DNA of 64,000 nt from Lachnoclostridium phytofermentans (GTDB lineage Bacteria > Bacillota > Clostridia > Lachnospirales > Lachnospiraceae), in the NCBI RefSeq assembly GCF_000733755.1, contig NZ_JPOF01000002.1, positions 62,001 to 126,000 on the forward strand, given 5' to 3'. Both the position numbers and the translations under genes were made by a program. Shown piece after piece: positions 52,132 through 61,737 of the stretch. Position 1 is the stretch's first letter; each line of letters opens with the position of its first letter. Below the pieces are notes generated by a model that was not told where the DNA came from, searched no databases, and saw nothing but the letters and a program-made list of their open reading frames with translations.

Positions 52132-53298
52132 CTAAAATTCGTCTTCTAATAGGACTCGTAGTAGTAATGTTTTAGCCATCTGCACTGTTTGATTTCTAAT
52201 TTCATCTCTAGATCCTATTCCTGATAATAATATCGTATGAGTATTTTCTTTGTAATAACAGGAAAGATATACCGTACCAACAGGCTTCTCAGGTGTTCCT
52301 CCAAGTGGTCCTGCAATTCCAGTTATCGAGATAGAAATCGAAGCATTTGCTGCCTTTGCTGCTCCCCTTGCCATCTCACCTGCGGTTTGTTTACTGACAG
52401 CACCATATGAGGAAAGTGTCTCACGGGTTACACCAATACATTGTTCTTTTGCTTCATTAGCATAAGTTACAAAACTTTGATTAATGACATTAGAAGCACC
52501 AGATACATTAATCATATTTGCCATAAATAGTCCACCAGTACAAGATTCCGCGGCCGTTAAAGTTAGACCTTTCTCATTCATGATACCAATCAGTAAAGAT
52601 TCTAATGATTCTTGCTCCGAAAAAGTATAAATACTAGCTCCAAACTTCTTTTTTAATTCCTCTTTTATGGAATACTCCCATAATTCGTTTTCTTTCTTAT
52701 CTTTTAGAATCTTATTAAGATAGATTTTGACATCTAGCACTTCTCCAAACTGTTCATCTTTCAGTGATCCTTCGCACACGTTTGGAACCCTTCTAACTTC
52801 CATAACATCTGTTGATATTGTCACGAAAGAATCTTTATTTAAAAGTTCTTCTATCTCCTCTTCTAGTTTATTCTTCTTAATACCACATAGTTTAACCACA
52901 AGAGATGAAAGCATACTATCTGAGGAAGGTGACTTTTTTGATCTCATATCATGTAGTAACTCATGAGAATTATCTTTCCAATCAGAAAGAAAGTAATAAG
53001 TCCTTCCTATTATTTCCAATGTTATCCCATAGGAATTTTGCATTACTGTAGTATTCTTAGAATTTTTTTCTAATGTCTTTATCAGATTTTCTCGTTCTTC
53101 TTCATTAAATCCGATGAATAAATCAAAGTCGGTATTCGTATCTAATTTATTATCACATTCGCATACATCATAGACAGAATCATATCTAAGAAGAATAAAT
53201 CCTTCCTTTTGTAGTTGCTGTATTAACTGAATCAACTTTTCATGGATTGTTAAATCATGAATACTTTTATTTATTTTATGAACAATATGATACTCCAT
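52132..53298 (-). CDS. cinA: CinA-like protein: intact PncC domain, eroded N-terminal domain
   Basis: A 388-aa CinA homologue. Residues 230-385 are a full nicotinamide-nucleotide amidase (PncC) domain with AESCTGGLFMA (250-260), FVTYANEAK and TGIAGPLGGTPEKPVGTV (326-343). Residues 130-230 match the CinA linker/KH-like part. Residues 1-125 occupy the place of the MoCF-type domain but are about 40-50 residues short and lack its GTELLLG and GGLGPT motifs; DLFIGFNEEE and GRTYYFLSDWKDNSHEL appear to be relics. So NMN deamidation is likely retained and the pyrophosphatase activity lost. ATG start at 53298; the ribosome site is weak. Confidence 0.85.
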   Translation of the reverse strand: MEYHIVHKINKSIHDLTIHEKLIQLIQQLQKEGFILLRYDSVYDVCECDNKLDTNTDFDLFIGFNEEERENLIKTLEKNSKNTTVMQNSYGITLEIIGRTYYFLSDWKDNSHELLHDMRSKKSPSSDSMLSSLVVKLCGIKKNKLEEEIEELLNKDSFVTISTDVMEVRRVPNVCEGSLKDEQFGEVLDVKIYLNKILKDKKENELWEYSIKEELKKKFGASIYTFSEQESLESLLIGIMNEKGLTLTAAESCTGGLFMANMINVSGASNVINQSFVTYANEAKEQCIGVTRETLSSYGAVSKQTAGEMARGAAKAANASISISITGIAGPLGGTPEKPVGTVYLSCYYKENTHTILLSGIGSRDEIRNQTVQMAKTLLLRVLLEDEF

Positions 53299-53458
53299 TT
53301 AACCCCCATTCTGGCACTTTCGTACCTTTTAGACAATAACTCATCGTTTCTAATTACCGTGTAAACTCCCATAAGGAAGTGATACATAAAACTCTTATAA
53401 TTCTATATTTTTAAGATAAAGTTTTTCTATGATAGAAATTCACACTCTATCTAAATCA

Positions 53459-53498
53459 TAAAAAGATGGTCTGACTTCCTTAATGTAAGCCGACCATC
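53459..53498 (-). terminator. Intrinsic terminator of rimO-pgsA
   Basis: Minus-strand GATGGTC and GACCATC pair, with extra pairing CTT/AAG inside, followed by TTTTTATG. It lies 40 bp after the pgsA stop. Confidence 0.85.
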
Positions 53499-53538
53499 CT
53501 TTCTCAACGATTCTACATATCAGTAGAAAACAATTTTA

Positions 53539-54081
53539 CTATTTCGTTCCATCCAAAAGGATATAACGATTTTTGTAAAGGTAATCTAAGAGGGAAATTA
53601 CAGTTAACCCAAATGCTAACCATAAAAAAATCTGTTCTAAAACATTGAACAGCGGTAAGCTGGAATCAAAGATAAATAAGACACACATAATCATTTGTGC
53701 TGCTGTCTTAAATTTTCCCCAATAGCTTGCTGCAATTACTAGCCCATTATCAGAAGCTACTAGACGAAAACCACTAATAATAAACTCTCTCGCTATGATT
53801 ACGATAACTATCCAAGCTGGTACTGTCCCAAATTCCACGAAGCAAATTAATGCGGAGGAAACTAATAGTTTATCCGCTAAAGGATCCATGAATTTACCGA
53901 AATTTGTTACAAGATTATATTTTCTAGCCAGATAACCGTCCACAAAATCAGAGAAACATGCGATTACAAATACGGTTAAGGCAATGTATTTACCATATGG
54001 TATTCCTGGCCATAACATCAGTATTAAAAACACTGGTATCATGATAACTCTAAATATTGTAATCTTATTTGGCAGATTCAT
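53539..54081 (-). CDS. pgsA: CDP-diacylglycerol-glycerol-3-phosphate 3-phosphatidyltransferase
   Basis: A 180-aa membrane enzyme making phosphatidylglycerol phosphate. The CDP-alcohol phosphotransferase motif D-G-x2-A-R-x8-G-x3-D-x3-D is complete in DFVDGYLARKYNL followed by FGKFMDPLADK (about residues 44-72). Four to five membrane helices are predicted. ATG with GGAGG upstream. Follows rimO by 16 bp. Its product feeds the cardiolipin synthase at 56615-58168. Confidence 0.95.
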   Translation of the reverse strand: MNLPNKITIFRVIMIPVFLILMLWPGIPYGKYIALTVFVIACFSDFVDGYLARKYNLVTNFGKFMDPLADKLLVSSALICFVEFGTVPAWIVIVIIAREFIISGFRLVASDNGLVIAASYWGKFKTAAQMIMCVLFIFDSSLPLFNVLEQIFLWLAFGLTVISLLDYLYKNRYILLDGTK

Positions 54082-54097
54082 AACTTCCTCCTTAAGC

Positions 54098-55420
54098 CTA
54101 CTCGGCTGTCCCTATTAAATCATATTCTTTTGCTTCAGTCACAGTAACCTCCACAAACTCACCAGACATAAGTTCATCTTTGGTGTGTACAAATATATAG
54201 CCATCAATGTTTGGAGCGTCCATATAAGTTCTTCCAATGAAGATTCCTTCTTCTACAAGTTTTCCTTCAATGATTACCTTTAATTTACGCCCAACCATTG
54301 CCTTTGCTCTATCAAAAGCAATTCCTTGTTGAATTTCCATCAGTTCTTTTTGACGTGCAACTTTCACTTTTTTCGAAATCTGATCCTTCATCTTCGCTGC
54401 TGGTGTATCCTCTTCTTTCGAATAAGTAAATACTCCAAGTCGCTCAAATCTCATATTGCGAACAAATTCTTTCAATATCTCATGGTCTTCCTCAGTCTCT
54501 CCAGGGAACCCTGTAATTAATGATGTTCTAAGAGCGATATCTGGAATTTCCTTACGAAGTTTTGCAATGAGATGTTCTAATTCCTCACGATTCGTTCTAC
54601 GTCCCATACGCTTTAGAATATTATCAGAAGCATGTTGAATTGGGATATCAAGATAATGGCAGATTTTTGGTTCTGTCTTGATTACATCAATCAACTCGTC
54701 ATTAATCTCTTCTGGGTAACAGTATTGAATTCTTATCCATTCAATTCCATCAATTGCACAAAGCTTACGAAGTAGTTCAGCTAGCATTTTCCTTCCATAT
54801 AAATCTACGCCATATACGGTGGTTTCTTGTGCAATAAGGATTAACTCCTTCACTCCGCCTTCCGAAAGAAACTTCGCTTCCTCCACCAATCGTTCCATCG
54901 GGACACTACGATAATCTCCTCTGATCTTTGGAATGATGCAATACGTACAATGTTTATCGCATCCTTCTGCAATCTTTAAGAAGGAATAATACCCACCGGT
55001 TGTATTAACACGGTTTGTCTTAATCTCTGATAAGTAATCGATGTCTTTGAAAGACTCTGCTCGTTCCCCCCCTAATACCTTATCTATTACCTCTGTAATT
55101 GCATCATAACTGGTTGTTCCAAGTAAGGCATCTACCTCAGGAATCTCAGCCAAAATATCGTCCTTATAACGCTGAGCAAGACAACCCGTCACAATAAGTC
55201 CTTTTAAACTACCGTTTTTCTTGTATTCTGCCATCTCAAGGATGGTATTAATGCTTTCTTCTTTTGCATCGTGGATAAAGCAACATGTATTTACTACAAT
55301 AATATCTGCTTCACTTTCATCGTTCGTAAGTTCAAAACCACGGTCTCTAATTAGTCCTAGCATTACCTCGCTGTCAACTAAATTCTTGTCACAACCAAGT
55401 GAGATAAAAAATATTTTCAT
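54098..55420 (-). CDS. rimO: Ribosomal protein S12 methylthiotransferase RimO
   Basis: A radical-SAM enzyme adding a methylthio group to an aspartate of S12. The N-terminal domain has its auxiliary-cluster cysteines in SLGCDKNLVDSE, VVNTCCFI and VTGCLAQRY; the radical-SAM site is CDKHCTYCIIP (CxxxCxxC); a C-terminal TRAM domain follows. The start is the ATG at 55420 (MKIFFISLGCDKN) with AAAGG upstream; the frame is open to 55480. Co-transcribed with pgsA. Confidence 0.95.
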   Translation of the reverse strand: MKIFFISLGCDKNLVDSEVMLGLIRDRGFELTNDESEADIIVVNTCCFIHDAKEESINTILEMAEYKKNGSLKGLIVTGCLAQRYKDDILAEIPEVDALLGTTSYDAITEVIDKVLGGERAESFKDIDYLSEIKTNRVNTTGGYYSFLKIAEGCDKHCTYCIIPKIRGDYRSVPMERLVEEAKFLSEGGVKELILIAQETTVYGVDLYGRKMLAELLRKLCAIDGIEWIRIQYCYPEEINDELIDVIKTEPKICHYLDIPIQHASDNILKRMGRRTNREELEHLIAKLRKEIPDIALRTSLITGFPGETEEDHEILKEFVRNMRFERLGVFTYSKEEDTPAAKMKDQISKKVKVARQKELMEIQQGIAFDRAKAMVGRKLKVIIEGKLVEEGIFIGRTYMDAPNIDGYIFVHTKDELMSGEFVEVTVTEAKEYDLIGTAE

Positions 55421-55663
55421 TCTATAAAACCTTTCTAGTTCTTTTCGGATATTAAAATCGTTTCCATATTTTTCTATCATTATTCATAACGACTCTCTTA
55501 CATATAAGAATTTTCTTAATAGCTAAAATTTGAATTTCTTTCTATAAGCTCCAAAACTTGAAGGAATTCTTATATATAAATTTTCTCCATTACAAATTAT
55601 TGTAACAGCTTTTAATGGAAATTCAAATAGTAAAAAAAAGATTTTTATATTTTTATAGTTTCT

Positions 55664-56512
55664 TTATATTTGAAACTTTTTGGCTCCATACACGCAATTG
55701 TTCATAAGCATTGCAATTGTCATTGGCCCAACCCCTCCTGGAACTGGTGTAATCGCACTTACGATAGATACCACATCATCATAATCCACATCTCCACAAA
55801 GCTTGTTGTTTTCATCACGATGCATCCCTACGTCAATCACAACTGCACCTTCCTTCACATATTCCTTCGTAAGAAATTTCGGTTTTCCAATCGCAACCAC
55901 TAAGATATCTGCTCTTTTGGTAATCTCAGATAAATTCTTAGTTTTAGAATGGCAAATCGTTACGGTTCCATTCTCTCGAAGTAAAAGAAGTGCCATTGGC
56001 TTTCCAACGATATTACTTCTTCCAAGAACAACGCATTCTTTTCCTTCTATCTCGATTCCAGAGCGTTTTAATAACTGGATGATACCAGCTGGAGTACAGG
56101 AAAGATATCCTGCCTGTCCAATGCTTAGCGCTCCGACGCTTTCAGGGTGAAATCCATCCACATCCTTCTTCGGATCTATCGTTTTAATTACCTTGTTTTC
56201 TTCAATATGGTCTGGCAATGGCAATTGAACAAGAATACCCGTAATATCATCTTTATCGTTAAGATCTCTGATTAAATTTAATAATTCTTCCTCCGTTGTC
56301 TCCTCTGGAAGTTCAAAAGCTAAAGAACGAATACCACAATATTCACAAGCTTTCTTTTTATTACCAACATAAACAGTGGAAGCAGGATCTGTACCTACTT
56401 GGATTACAGCTAAAGTAACTTCTGTTCCTTTATTTTTTAACTCAGAAACCTCAAGTTTTATTTCATCTTTGATTTCCCCAGAAATTCTTTTCCCATCAAT
56501 TATCATTGCCAT
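55664..56512 (-). CDS. folD: Methylenetetrahydrofolate dehydrogenase/cyclohydrolase FolD
   Basis: A bifunctional one-carbon enzyme. Recognisable segments: ASTVYVGNKKKACEYCGI with the catalytic Tyr/Lys pair, GILVQLPLPDHI, PKKDVDGFHPESVG, VVLGRSNIVGKPMALLL (NADP-binding) and the C-terminal TPVPGGVGPMTIAMLM. At 282 residues it is full length. ATG with GAGGAGAG upstream. Single gene between rimO and cls. Confidence 0.96.
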   Translation of the reverse strand: MAMIIDGKRISGEIKDEIKLEVSELKNKGTEVTLAVIQVGTDPASTVYVGNKKKACEYCGIRSLAFELPEETTEEELLNLIRDLNDKDDITGILVQLPLPDHIEENKVIKTIDPKKDVDGFHPESVGALSIGQAGYLSCTPAGIIQLLKRSGIEIEGKECVVLGRSNIVGKPMALLLLRENGTVTICHSKTKNLSEITKRADILVVAIGKPKFLTKEYVKEGAVVIDVGMHRDENNKLCGDVDYDDVVSIVSAITPVPGGVGPMTIAMLMNNCVYGAKKFQI

Positions 56513-56614
56513 AACACTCTCTCCTCTCTTAATGAAACCAATTTCGTTGTTTATCAGTTAATTTCTCTATATTTAAATATATATTAAATCTTAAACATAA
56601 CATTTACTACCAAA

Positions 56615-58168
56615 TCACATCATAGGGGCAAATAATCGTAAAATAGATTGAAATAATCTCATTGGGAGCTTTCTCTTAATCTTATCTTCTGTCATATGAA
56701 TACTTTGTTGCATTGTTTGTATGAAATCTTTTTTAATATCGAGAATTGTTTTGTTACGATACATATATACTCCACATTCGAAATGAAGATACAGGCTACG
56801 ATAATCCATATTGATAGTTCCTACCGTAGCAATCTCATCGTCACACACAAAACTTTTGGCATGTAAGAAGCCTGGTTCAAATTGGTATACTTTAATTCCC
56901 GCTTTCACAAGTTGTTCGTAATATGACTGTGTAACCGCAAACACAATTTTTTTATCTGGAATGTTAGGTGTAATAATACGGACATCGACTCCTCGTTTAC
57001 TAGCTAAACATAGCGCTGTCATCATCTCATTATCAATGATTAGATATGGAGTACAGATATAAACATAATCCTGAGCCATATTTATGATGTTAAGATACAC
57101 ATTCTCCCCAACATTCTCTTCATCTAACGGAGAATCTGCATATGGCTGAACAAAGCCGTAAGTATCTTTTCCCTCATTCATGTCCAAAAATTTTTGGTAA
57201 AGAGTAGCATCCGGAGTAAAGTCTTTTAAATGATCGTTCGAGGAATGAAATGCATTCCAAGTGGTTAGAAACATTGTTGTAAGGCTAAATACAGCATCGC
57301 CGATTAAGCGAATGCCTGTATCCTTCCAATACCCAAAACGATTTTTCTCATTAATATACTCGTCTGCTAGATTAATCCCACCAGTAAATCCTATCGTACC
57401 ATCAATCACCATAATTTTACGATGGTCTCGGTGGTTCATTACTGCGGAAAATATAGGTATCACAGGATTAAAGACAACGCATTTTATATTGTACTTTGCT
57501 AATTCCTCACCGTACTTATATGGAAGTAAGGTTAAGCAACCAAAGTCATCATAAATTAAACGAACATCGACTCCAGCTTTTGCTTTTTCCTTTAATATCT
57601 CAAGAATCTCATTCCACATACGGCCTTCCCCAATGATAAAATACTCTACAAAGATAAACTTCTCAGCATTCCTTAACGCTTCTAACATATCTGGAAAGTT
57701 TTCCTCTCCACTTTCGTAGTATTTTACCAAGGTATTGCTATAAACCGGATACCCAGAATTATTTACTATATATCCTACCTGTCCACGTACTTTCTTGTCA
57801 ATACCCTCGATGGTATTTAATACCTCTTTTTCTTGCATTATCTCTTTTGATAATCTCTTCCAAGAAGCATCAATCTGCGTACGCATACGTCTTGCAGGCT
57901 TTTTTCCTCCAAGCATCCCATACAATAATCCACCTAAAATAGGAAATGCAAGGATAGGTATACTCCACGCAAGCTTATAAGCAGGATTATCATTCCGATT
58001 AATCACTAAGATTAATGCAATAAAACTCAATACTTGAAGTACAATTTGTATCCACCAGGATTCACTGGTGAGATTTAGCATAAACGTTATGAACCATACC
58101 GTCTGTATTAATATCAAAACACCAACAATAAAGATTCGGCTTAATAATAATTTCTTAATTTTTCTCAA
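56615..58168 (-). CDS. cls: Cardiolipin synthase
   Basis: A phospholipase-D superfamily enzyme joining two phosphatidylglycerols. Two N-terminal membrane helices (about residues 8-30 and 37-57) are followed by two HKD motifs: HRDHRKIMVIDGTIGFTGG and HAKSFVCDDEIATVGTINMD. The conserved FVEYFIIGEGRMW segment is present. Length of 517 aa is slightly above typical bacterial Cls. TTG start with GGAGGCG upstream. Monocistronic. Confidence 0.94.
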   Translation of the reverse strand: MRKIKKLLLSRIFIVGVLILIQTVWFITFMLNLTSESWWIQIVLQVLSFIALILVINRNDNPAYKLAWSIPILAFPILGGLLYGMLGGKKPARRMRTQIDASWKRLSKEIMQEKEVLNTIEGIDKKVRGQVGYIVNNSGYPVYSNTLVKYYESGEENFPDMLEALRNAEKFIFVEYFIIGEGRMWNEILEILKEKAKAGVDVRLIYDDFGCLTLLPYKYGEELAKYNIKCVVFNPVIPIFSAVMNHRDHRKIMVIDGTIGFTGGINLADEYINEKNRFGYWKDTGIRLIGDAVFSLTTMFLTTWNAFHSSNDHLKDFTPDATLYQKFLDMNEGKDTYGFVQPYADSPLDEENVGENVYLNIINMAQDYVYICTPYLIIDNEMMTALCLASKRGVDVRIITPNIPDKKIVFAVTQSYYEQLVKAGIKVYQFEPGFLHAKSFVCDDEIATVGTINMDYRSLYLHFECGVYMYRNKTILDIKKDFIQTMQQSIHMTEDKIKRKLPMRLFQSILRLFAPMM

Positions 58169-58297
58169 TCAATCGCCTCCTTTGTATCCCTTCTTAAGCA
58201 TTCCCCACTTCGAAACATTATAGAGCATTCGATAAAAACAATCAATAAATTTTACGAATCGATCGTTGTTTCATAAAACTCCTTATCACAAATATAT

Positions 58298-58351
58298 AAA
58301 AAATCAGAGTAGGCTCTTAATTTGTCTCCAAATAGATAGAACCATACTCTG
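58298..58351 (-). terminator. Intrinsic terminator of the aconitase-family gene
   Basis: CAGAGT...ACTCTG arms, extended by pairing of GGTTCT with AGAGCC, followed by ATTTTTT on the minus strand. T residues also follow on the plus strand. Confidence 0.82.
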
Positions 58352-58368
58352 TTTTTTTAAGAAATGAT

Positions 58369-60660
58369 CTAGTTTCTATAATAATTAATTAAACAACCCT
58401 TTAAGATAATATCACGTTCATCATCCGTTAATTCCCCAAGAGTCAGAGCAAACTCCTTCATCTCATCATTTACTACATAAGCCTTTATCTCGTTTTCTCT
58501 ATTCTCTATCGCTTTCTTAATATCCTTAATAAATAGATAATCTCCATTCTTAAATGGAATCTCTTCTTTCCAAAGGAATGGAAGCATACCCCAGTTAATC
58601 AGATTACTACGATATCTCTTGGTAGCATATTCCTTAGCAATATTCGCAAGACCACCAAGTACTTTTTGGCAGCTTGCAGCTTGCTCTCTTGCCGAACCAT
58701 CTCCTGGCTTAACTGCATAAATCACACTACCGATTTCAGTCACTTTTGGATCTATCGCAAACTTCTCATTAATCTTAGTGAATACCTCTTTTATCTCCGA
58801 ATTAGCGTTGTAGATATCCTCTACGGAATCTGCTGTCTGTCTAGCCTTCTCAGCAAGTTGAATCTCTTTCGCACGACCTACATAAGCTGGATCTTTTCTG
58901 GATAAAGTAAACTCTGCTAACCCTAAAGGATTAGAGCGATAAGAAGAGGTTTCACCAGATGGAATTAATTCATCAGTAGTTGTTACTGGATCATGTATTA
59001 CTGAGACAACCTTTAATACTAAGTCATCTGTAAGGCTTTCCATGGCAGGCCAATCTACAATTCCAGGACCAAATTTAATCTCTGCTGTCTTATCTGGCTT
59101 ACCCACACCATCATACACACGATTTTCATAAATCTTACGATCAAAGAAATAACGAGGCTTTGCAAAATTAACATCAATATCCTCCGCTGAGGTTAAATAC
59201 CCCTGATTTGCAGCAGTAGCTGCGATGGAACGCGCATCCATAAGCGCTACCGATGCAATCTGACCATTAGTAATCTTAGAACCTTCACGATTAGGGAAGT
59301 TTCTAGTGGAATGACGTATACTTAATCCATTGTTTGCCGGAACATCTCCAGCTCCAAAACATGGTCCACAGAAGGCAGTACGTATCGTTGCACCAGTCTG
59401 CATTAACTTCGCAACAGAACCATTCTTCACAAGTTCCATAAAAATTGGCTGACTTGCTGGATAAACGCTTAAGGAGAATTCATCCGCACCGATATATTTA
59501 CCATTTAAAATATCAGCTGCATCACAGATATTTTCAAAGCCACCACCTGCACAACCTGCAATGACACCTTGTTCAATGTATAATCTGCCATTACGGATTT
59601 TGTCTCTTAAGGTGTAGTTTACTTTATTGTTATCAAGACTTACCAAGGCTTTCTTCTCAACCTCAAAAAGTATATCAGAAAGATTTGCATTCAGCTCTTC
59701 GATAGTGTAGACATTGCTTGGATGGAATGGCATAGCAATCATTGGTTTGATTTCTGATAAATCAACATAAATCATACCATCATAGTAAGCAATCTCACCA
59801 GGTGCAAGTTCTTTATATTCTTCTACACGGTTATGAATATCATAAAACTCTTTTACCTTTTCATCCGTTACCCAGATGGAAGAAAGACAGGTTGTTTCTG
59901 TCGTCATAACATCGATGCCAATACGATAATCCACACTTAAATTCTTGATTCCATCACCGATGAATTCCATTACTTTATTGTTTACATAACCATTCGAAAA
60001 GACAGCACCAATGATAGCTAAGGCAATATCCTGTGGTCCAACACCCTTTCTAGGTGCTCCAGTTAGATATACGCCCACAACTTTTGGCATAGTAATATCA
60101 TAAGTTTTACTTAATAATTGTTTAACGATTTCTGGACCGCCTTCGCCCATTGCCATCGTTCCTAGCGCTCCGTGACGAGTATGACTATCAGATCCAAGAA
60201 TCATCTTACCGCCACCAGCTAACATCTCACGAGCAAATTGATGAATGACTGCTTGATGAGGTGGTACATACATACCACCATATTTTTTAGCACAAGAAAG
60301 GCCAAACATATGATCATCTTCATTAATAGTACCACCAACTGCGCATAAGCTATTATGGCAATTTGTTAAAACATAAGGAACTGGGAATTCTGTTAAACCA
60401 CTTGCACGTGCTGTCTGAATAATTCCTACAAAGGTAATATCATGAGAAGTAAGTTTATCAAACTTAATTTTAAGCTTATCCATGTTGCCAGAAGTATTAT
60501 GTGCAGCTAATATCTCATAAGCAATTGTGTTTTTCGCTGCCTCTTCTTTTCTTACATCTTTTCCAGTCTTTCCCTTAAGGATTTCTAGTGCCTCTGAATT
60601 TTCTTCAATAATTGTCTGGCCATTTAGTACATATGCGCCTTGATCCAATAATCTAATCAT
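58369..60660 (-). CDS. Aconitase-superfamily hydratase (YbhJ-like)
   Basis: A 763-aa [4Fe-4S] hydratase of the aconitase superfamily. Cluster cysteines are Cys370 (IAGCAGGGF), Cys431 and Cys434 ([10 protein letters not shown]). The substrate-binding [13 protein letters not shown] lies at about 155-167, and the swivelling C-terminal domain has [17 protein letters not shown]. It is closer to the E. coli YbhJ-type putative hydratases than to AcnA, AcnB or LeuCD, so the substrate is uncertain; citrate/isocitrate interconversion is possible but unproven. ATG with AGAGGA upstream. No other TCA gene is nearby. Confidence 0.85.
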   Translation of the reverse strand: MIRLLDQGAYVLNGQTIIEENSEALEILKGKTGKDVRKEEAAKNTIAYEILAAHNTSGNMDKLKIKFDKLTSHDITFVGIIQTARASGLTEFPVPYVLTNCHNSLCAVGGTINEDDHMFGLSCAKKYGGMYVPPHQAVIHQFAREMLAGGGKMILGSDSHTRHGALGTMAMGEGGPEIVKQLLSKTYDITMPKVVGVYLTGAPRKGVGPQDIALAIIGAVFSNGYVNNKVMEFIGDGIKNLSVDYRIGIDVMTTETTCLSSIWVTDEKVKEFYDIHNRVEEYKELAPGEIAYYDGMIYVDLSEIKPMIAMPFHPSNVYTIEELNANLSDILFEVEKKALVSLDNNKVNYTLRDKIRNGRLYIEQGVIAGCAGGGFENICDAADILNGKYIGADEFSLSVYPASQPIFMELVKNGSVAKLMQTGATIRTAFCGPCFGAGDVPANNGLSIRHSTRNFPNREGSKITNGQIASVALMDARSIAATAANQGYLTSAEDIDVNFAKPRYFFDRKIYENRVYDGVGKPDKTAEIKFGPGIVDWPAMESLTDDLVLKVVSVIHDPVTTTDELIPSGETSSYRSNPLGLAEFTLSRKDPAYVGRAKEIQLAEKARQTADSVEDIYNANSEIKEVFTKINEKFAIDPKVTEIGSVIYAVKPGDGSAREQAASCQKVLGGLANIAKEYATKRYRSNLINWGMLPFLWKEEIPFKNGDYLFIKDIKKAIENRENEIKAYVVNDEMKEFALTLGELTDDERDIILKGCLINYYRN

Positions 60661-60714
60661 ACATTATCCTCTTTTCTGCACACCCATTCATGCGTGTGCT
60701 TTTCTGCGCTTTCT

Positions 60715-60799
60715 AAGTTTGTGGTTGCAGTGAAGATACAAACTTGCTATGTGAAAGTTCTTTAATTATTAAAATAATCATTCTTTCACTTAGTGAATG
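60715..60799. repeat. Double-hairpin intergenic element, copy C
   Basis: AAGTTTGT and ACAAACTT pair over a 15-nt loop, followed by GCTATGTGAAAG and the closing CTTTCAC with TTAGTGAATG tail. Same order as copies at 36995 and 43588. A separate hairpin GCACAC/GTGTGC lies just left at 60679-60700. Confidence 0.65.
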
Positions 60800-60892
60800 T
60801 CCTATCACTTTTATTACTCTTTATCGTTTCACCGTAATACAGCATAAACTTTTTAGATAAGAGGAATCACGAATGATTCCCCTTTAAATTCA

Positions 60893-61444
60893 CTACTTTT
60901 TCTCAAATTCCATTACTTGTTCTTCATCACAAAATGTACTTAAGCTTCCTCTGCCTTCCTTTGCTTTTACATACATGGTAATGACACCATCTTCATCTTC
61001 ATTAAATTCGATTGTAATCTTACCAGCAAAGTTAGTAAAGAAAACACCATTATGATTGAGAATGCCTTCTTCTCCCTCGAAATACGTTTTGGAAATTAGT
61101 CCTGAGTTTGTCCCCATAAGAGGAAGTCTCGGGAATTCTGTTTTGATTTCTTCCCCTGCTCCAATAGGAGAATCGAAGAACACATCAGAGGAGTAGTTCA
61201 CCTCATCACTACTAAATAATAATTGAAGCTGTGTAATGTTTTTACTTGTATTATTTACTATGTGCAATTTGTATTTCTGAGATGCTTCAACTACCATGAA
61301 AACAAAAGAAAGAACAAGAACAGCAGCTACAATCCCACCAAGGATTATTAATTTCTTCTTTTTTTCCTTCAAGGTCTCTTGATTTGTTGCTTTGGTTGCT
61401 TTTGTTGCTTTGATTTTCTTCATCGATGTAACCATTCCTTCCAT
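60893..61444 (-). CDS. Single-pass membrane-anchored protein, unknown
   Basis: About 183 residues. A Lys/Thr-rich N-terminus (KIKATKATKATNQ), a membrane helix (LIILGGIVAAVLVLSFVFMVV) and an extracellular beta-rich domain of about 130 residues with KLHIVNNTSKNITQLQLLFSS and AGKITIEFNEDEDGVITMYV. No family recognised. The start is uncertain: ATG at 61444 has AAGGT seven bases upstream and is preferred; later ATGs lie at 61435 and 61423, and the frame is open to 61510. It lies downstream of the second MATE gene. Confidence 0.7.
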   Translation of the reverse strand: MEGMVTSMKKIKATKATKATNQETLKEKKKKLIILGGIVAAVLVLSFVFMVVEASQKYKLHIVNNTSKNITQLQLLFSSDEVNYSSDVFFDSPIGAGEEIKTEFPRLPLMGTNSGLISKTYFEGEEGILNHNGVFFTNFAGKITIEFNEDEDGVITMYVKAKEGRGSLSTFCDEEQVMEFEKK

Positions 61445-61652
61445 ATCTAAAACCTTACCGTATATAATAACGGCTCTATTTATATTAATATGAAGCGATA
61501 GAATAATCAAGTAGTTTCATAAAATATACATAAAAAAGTATAGAAAAGTTTATACTAGATAGTTTGTATCCTATGATACTTTTCGCTCTTATTCATCGGC
61601 TACATTACTCTAATATCCTGACGGAAGGAGACTTCGTGTAATTCTTCCTTCT

Positions 61653-61737
61653 CTGTCATTCTTCCTTTACTGTCATTCTTCCTTTACTGTCATTCTTCCT
61701 TTACTGTCATTCTTCCTTCTCTGTCATTCTTCCTTTA
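61653..61737. repeat. Minisatellite, 17-bp unit, 5 copies
   Basis: Five units of CTGTCATTCTTCCTTTA (the fourth ends in CT). The last copy overlaps the final codons and stop of the MATE gene (61724), so the array looks derived from the gene's own 3' end. Confidence 0.93.

Noticed and set aside
55503-55583. 11-bp inverted repeat ATATAAGAATT/AATTCTTATAT upstream of rimO
   Set aside because: Loop of more than 50 nt and very AT-rich arms; no convincing T tract, so not listed as a terminator.
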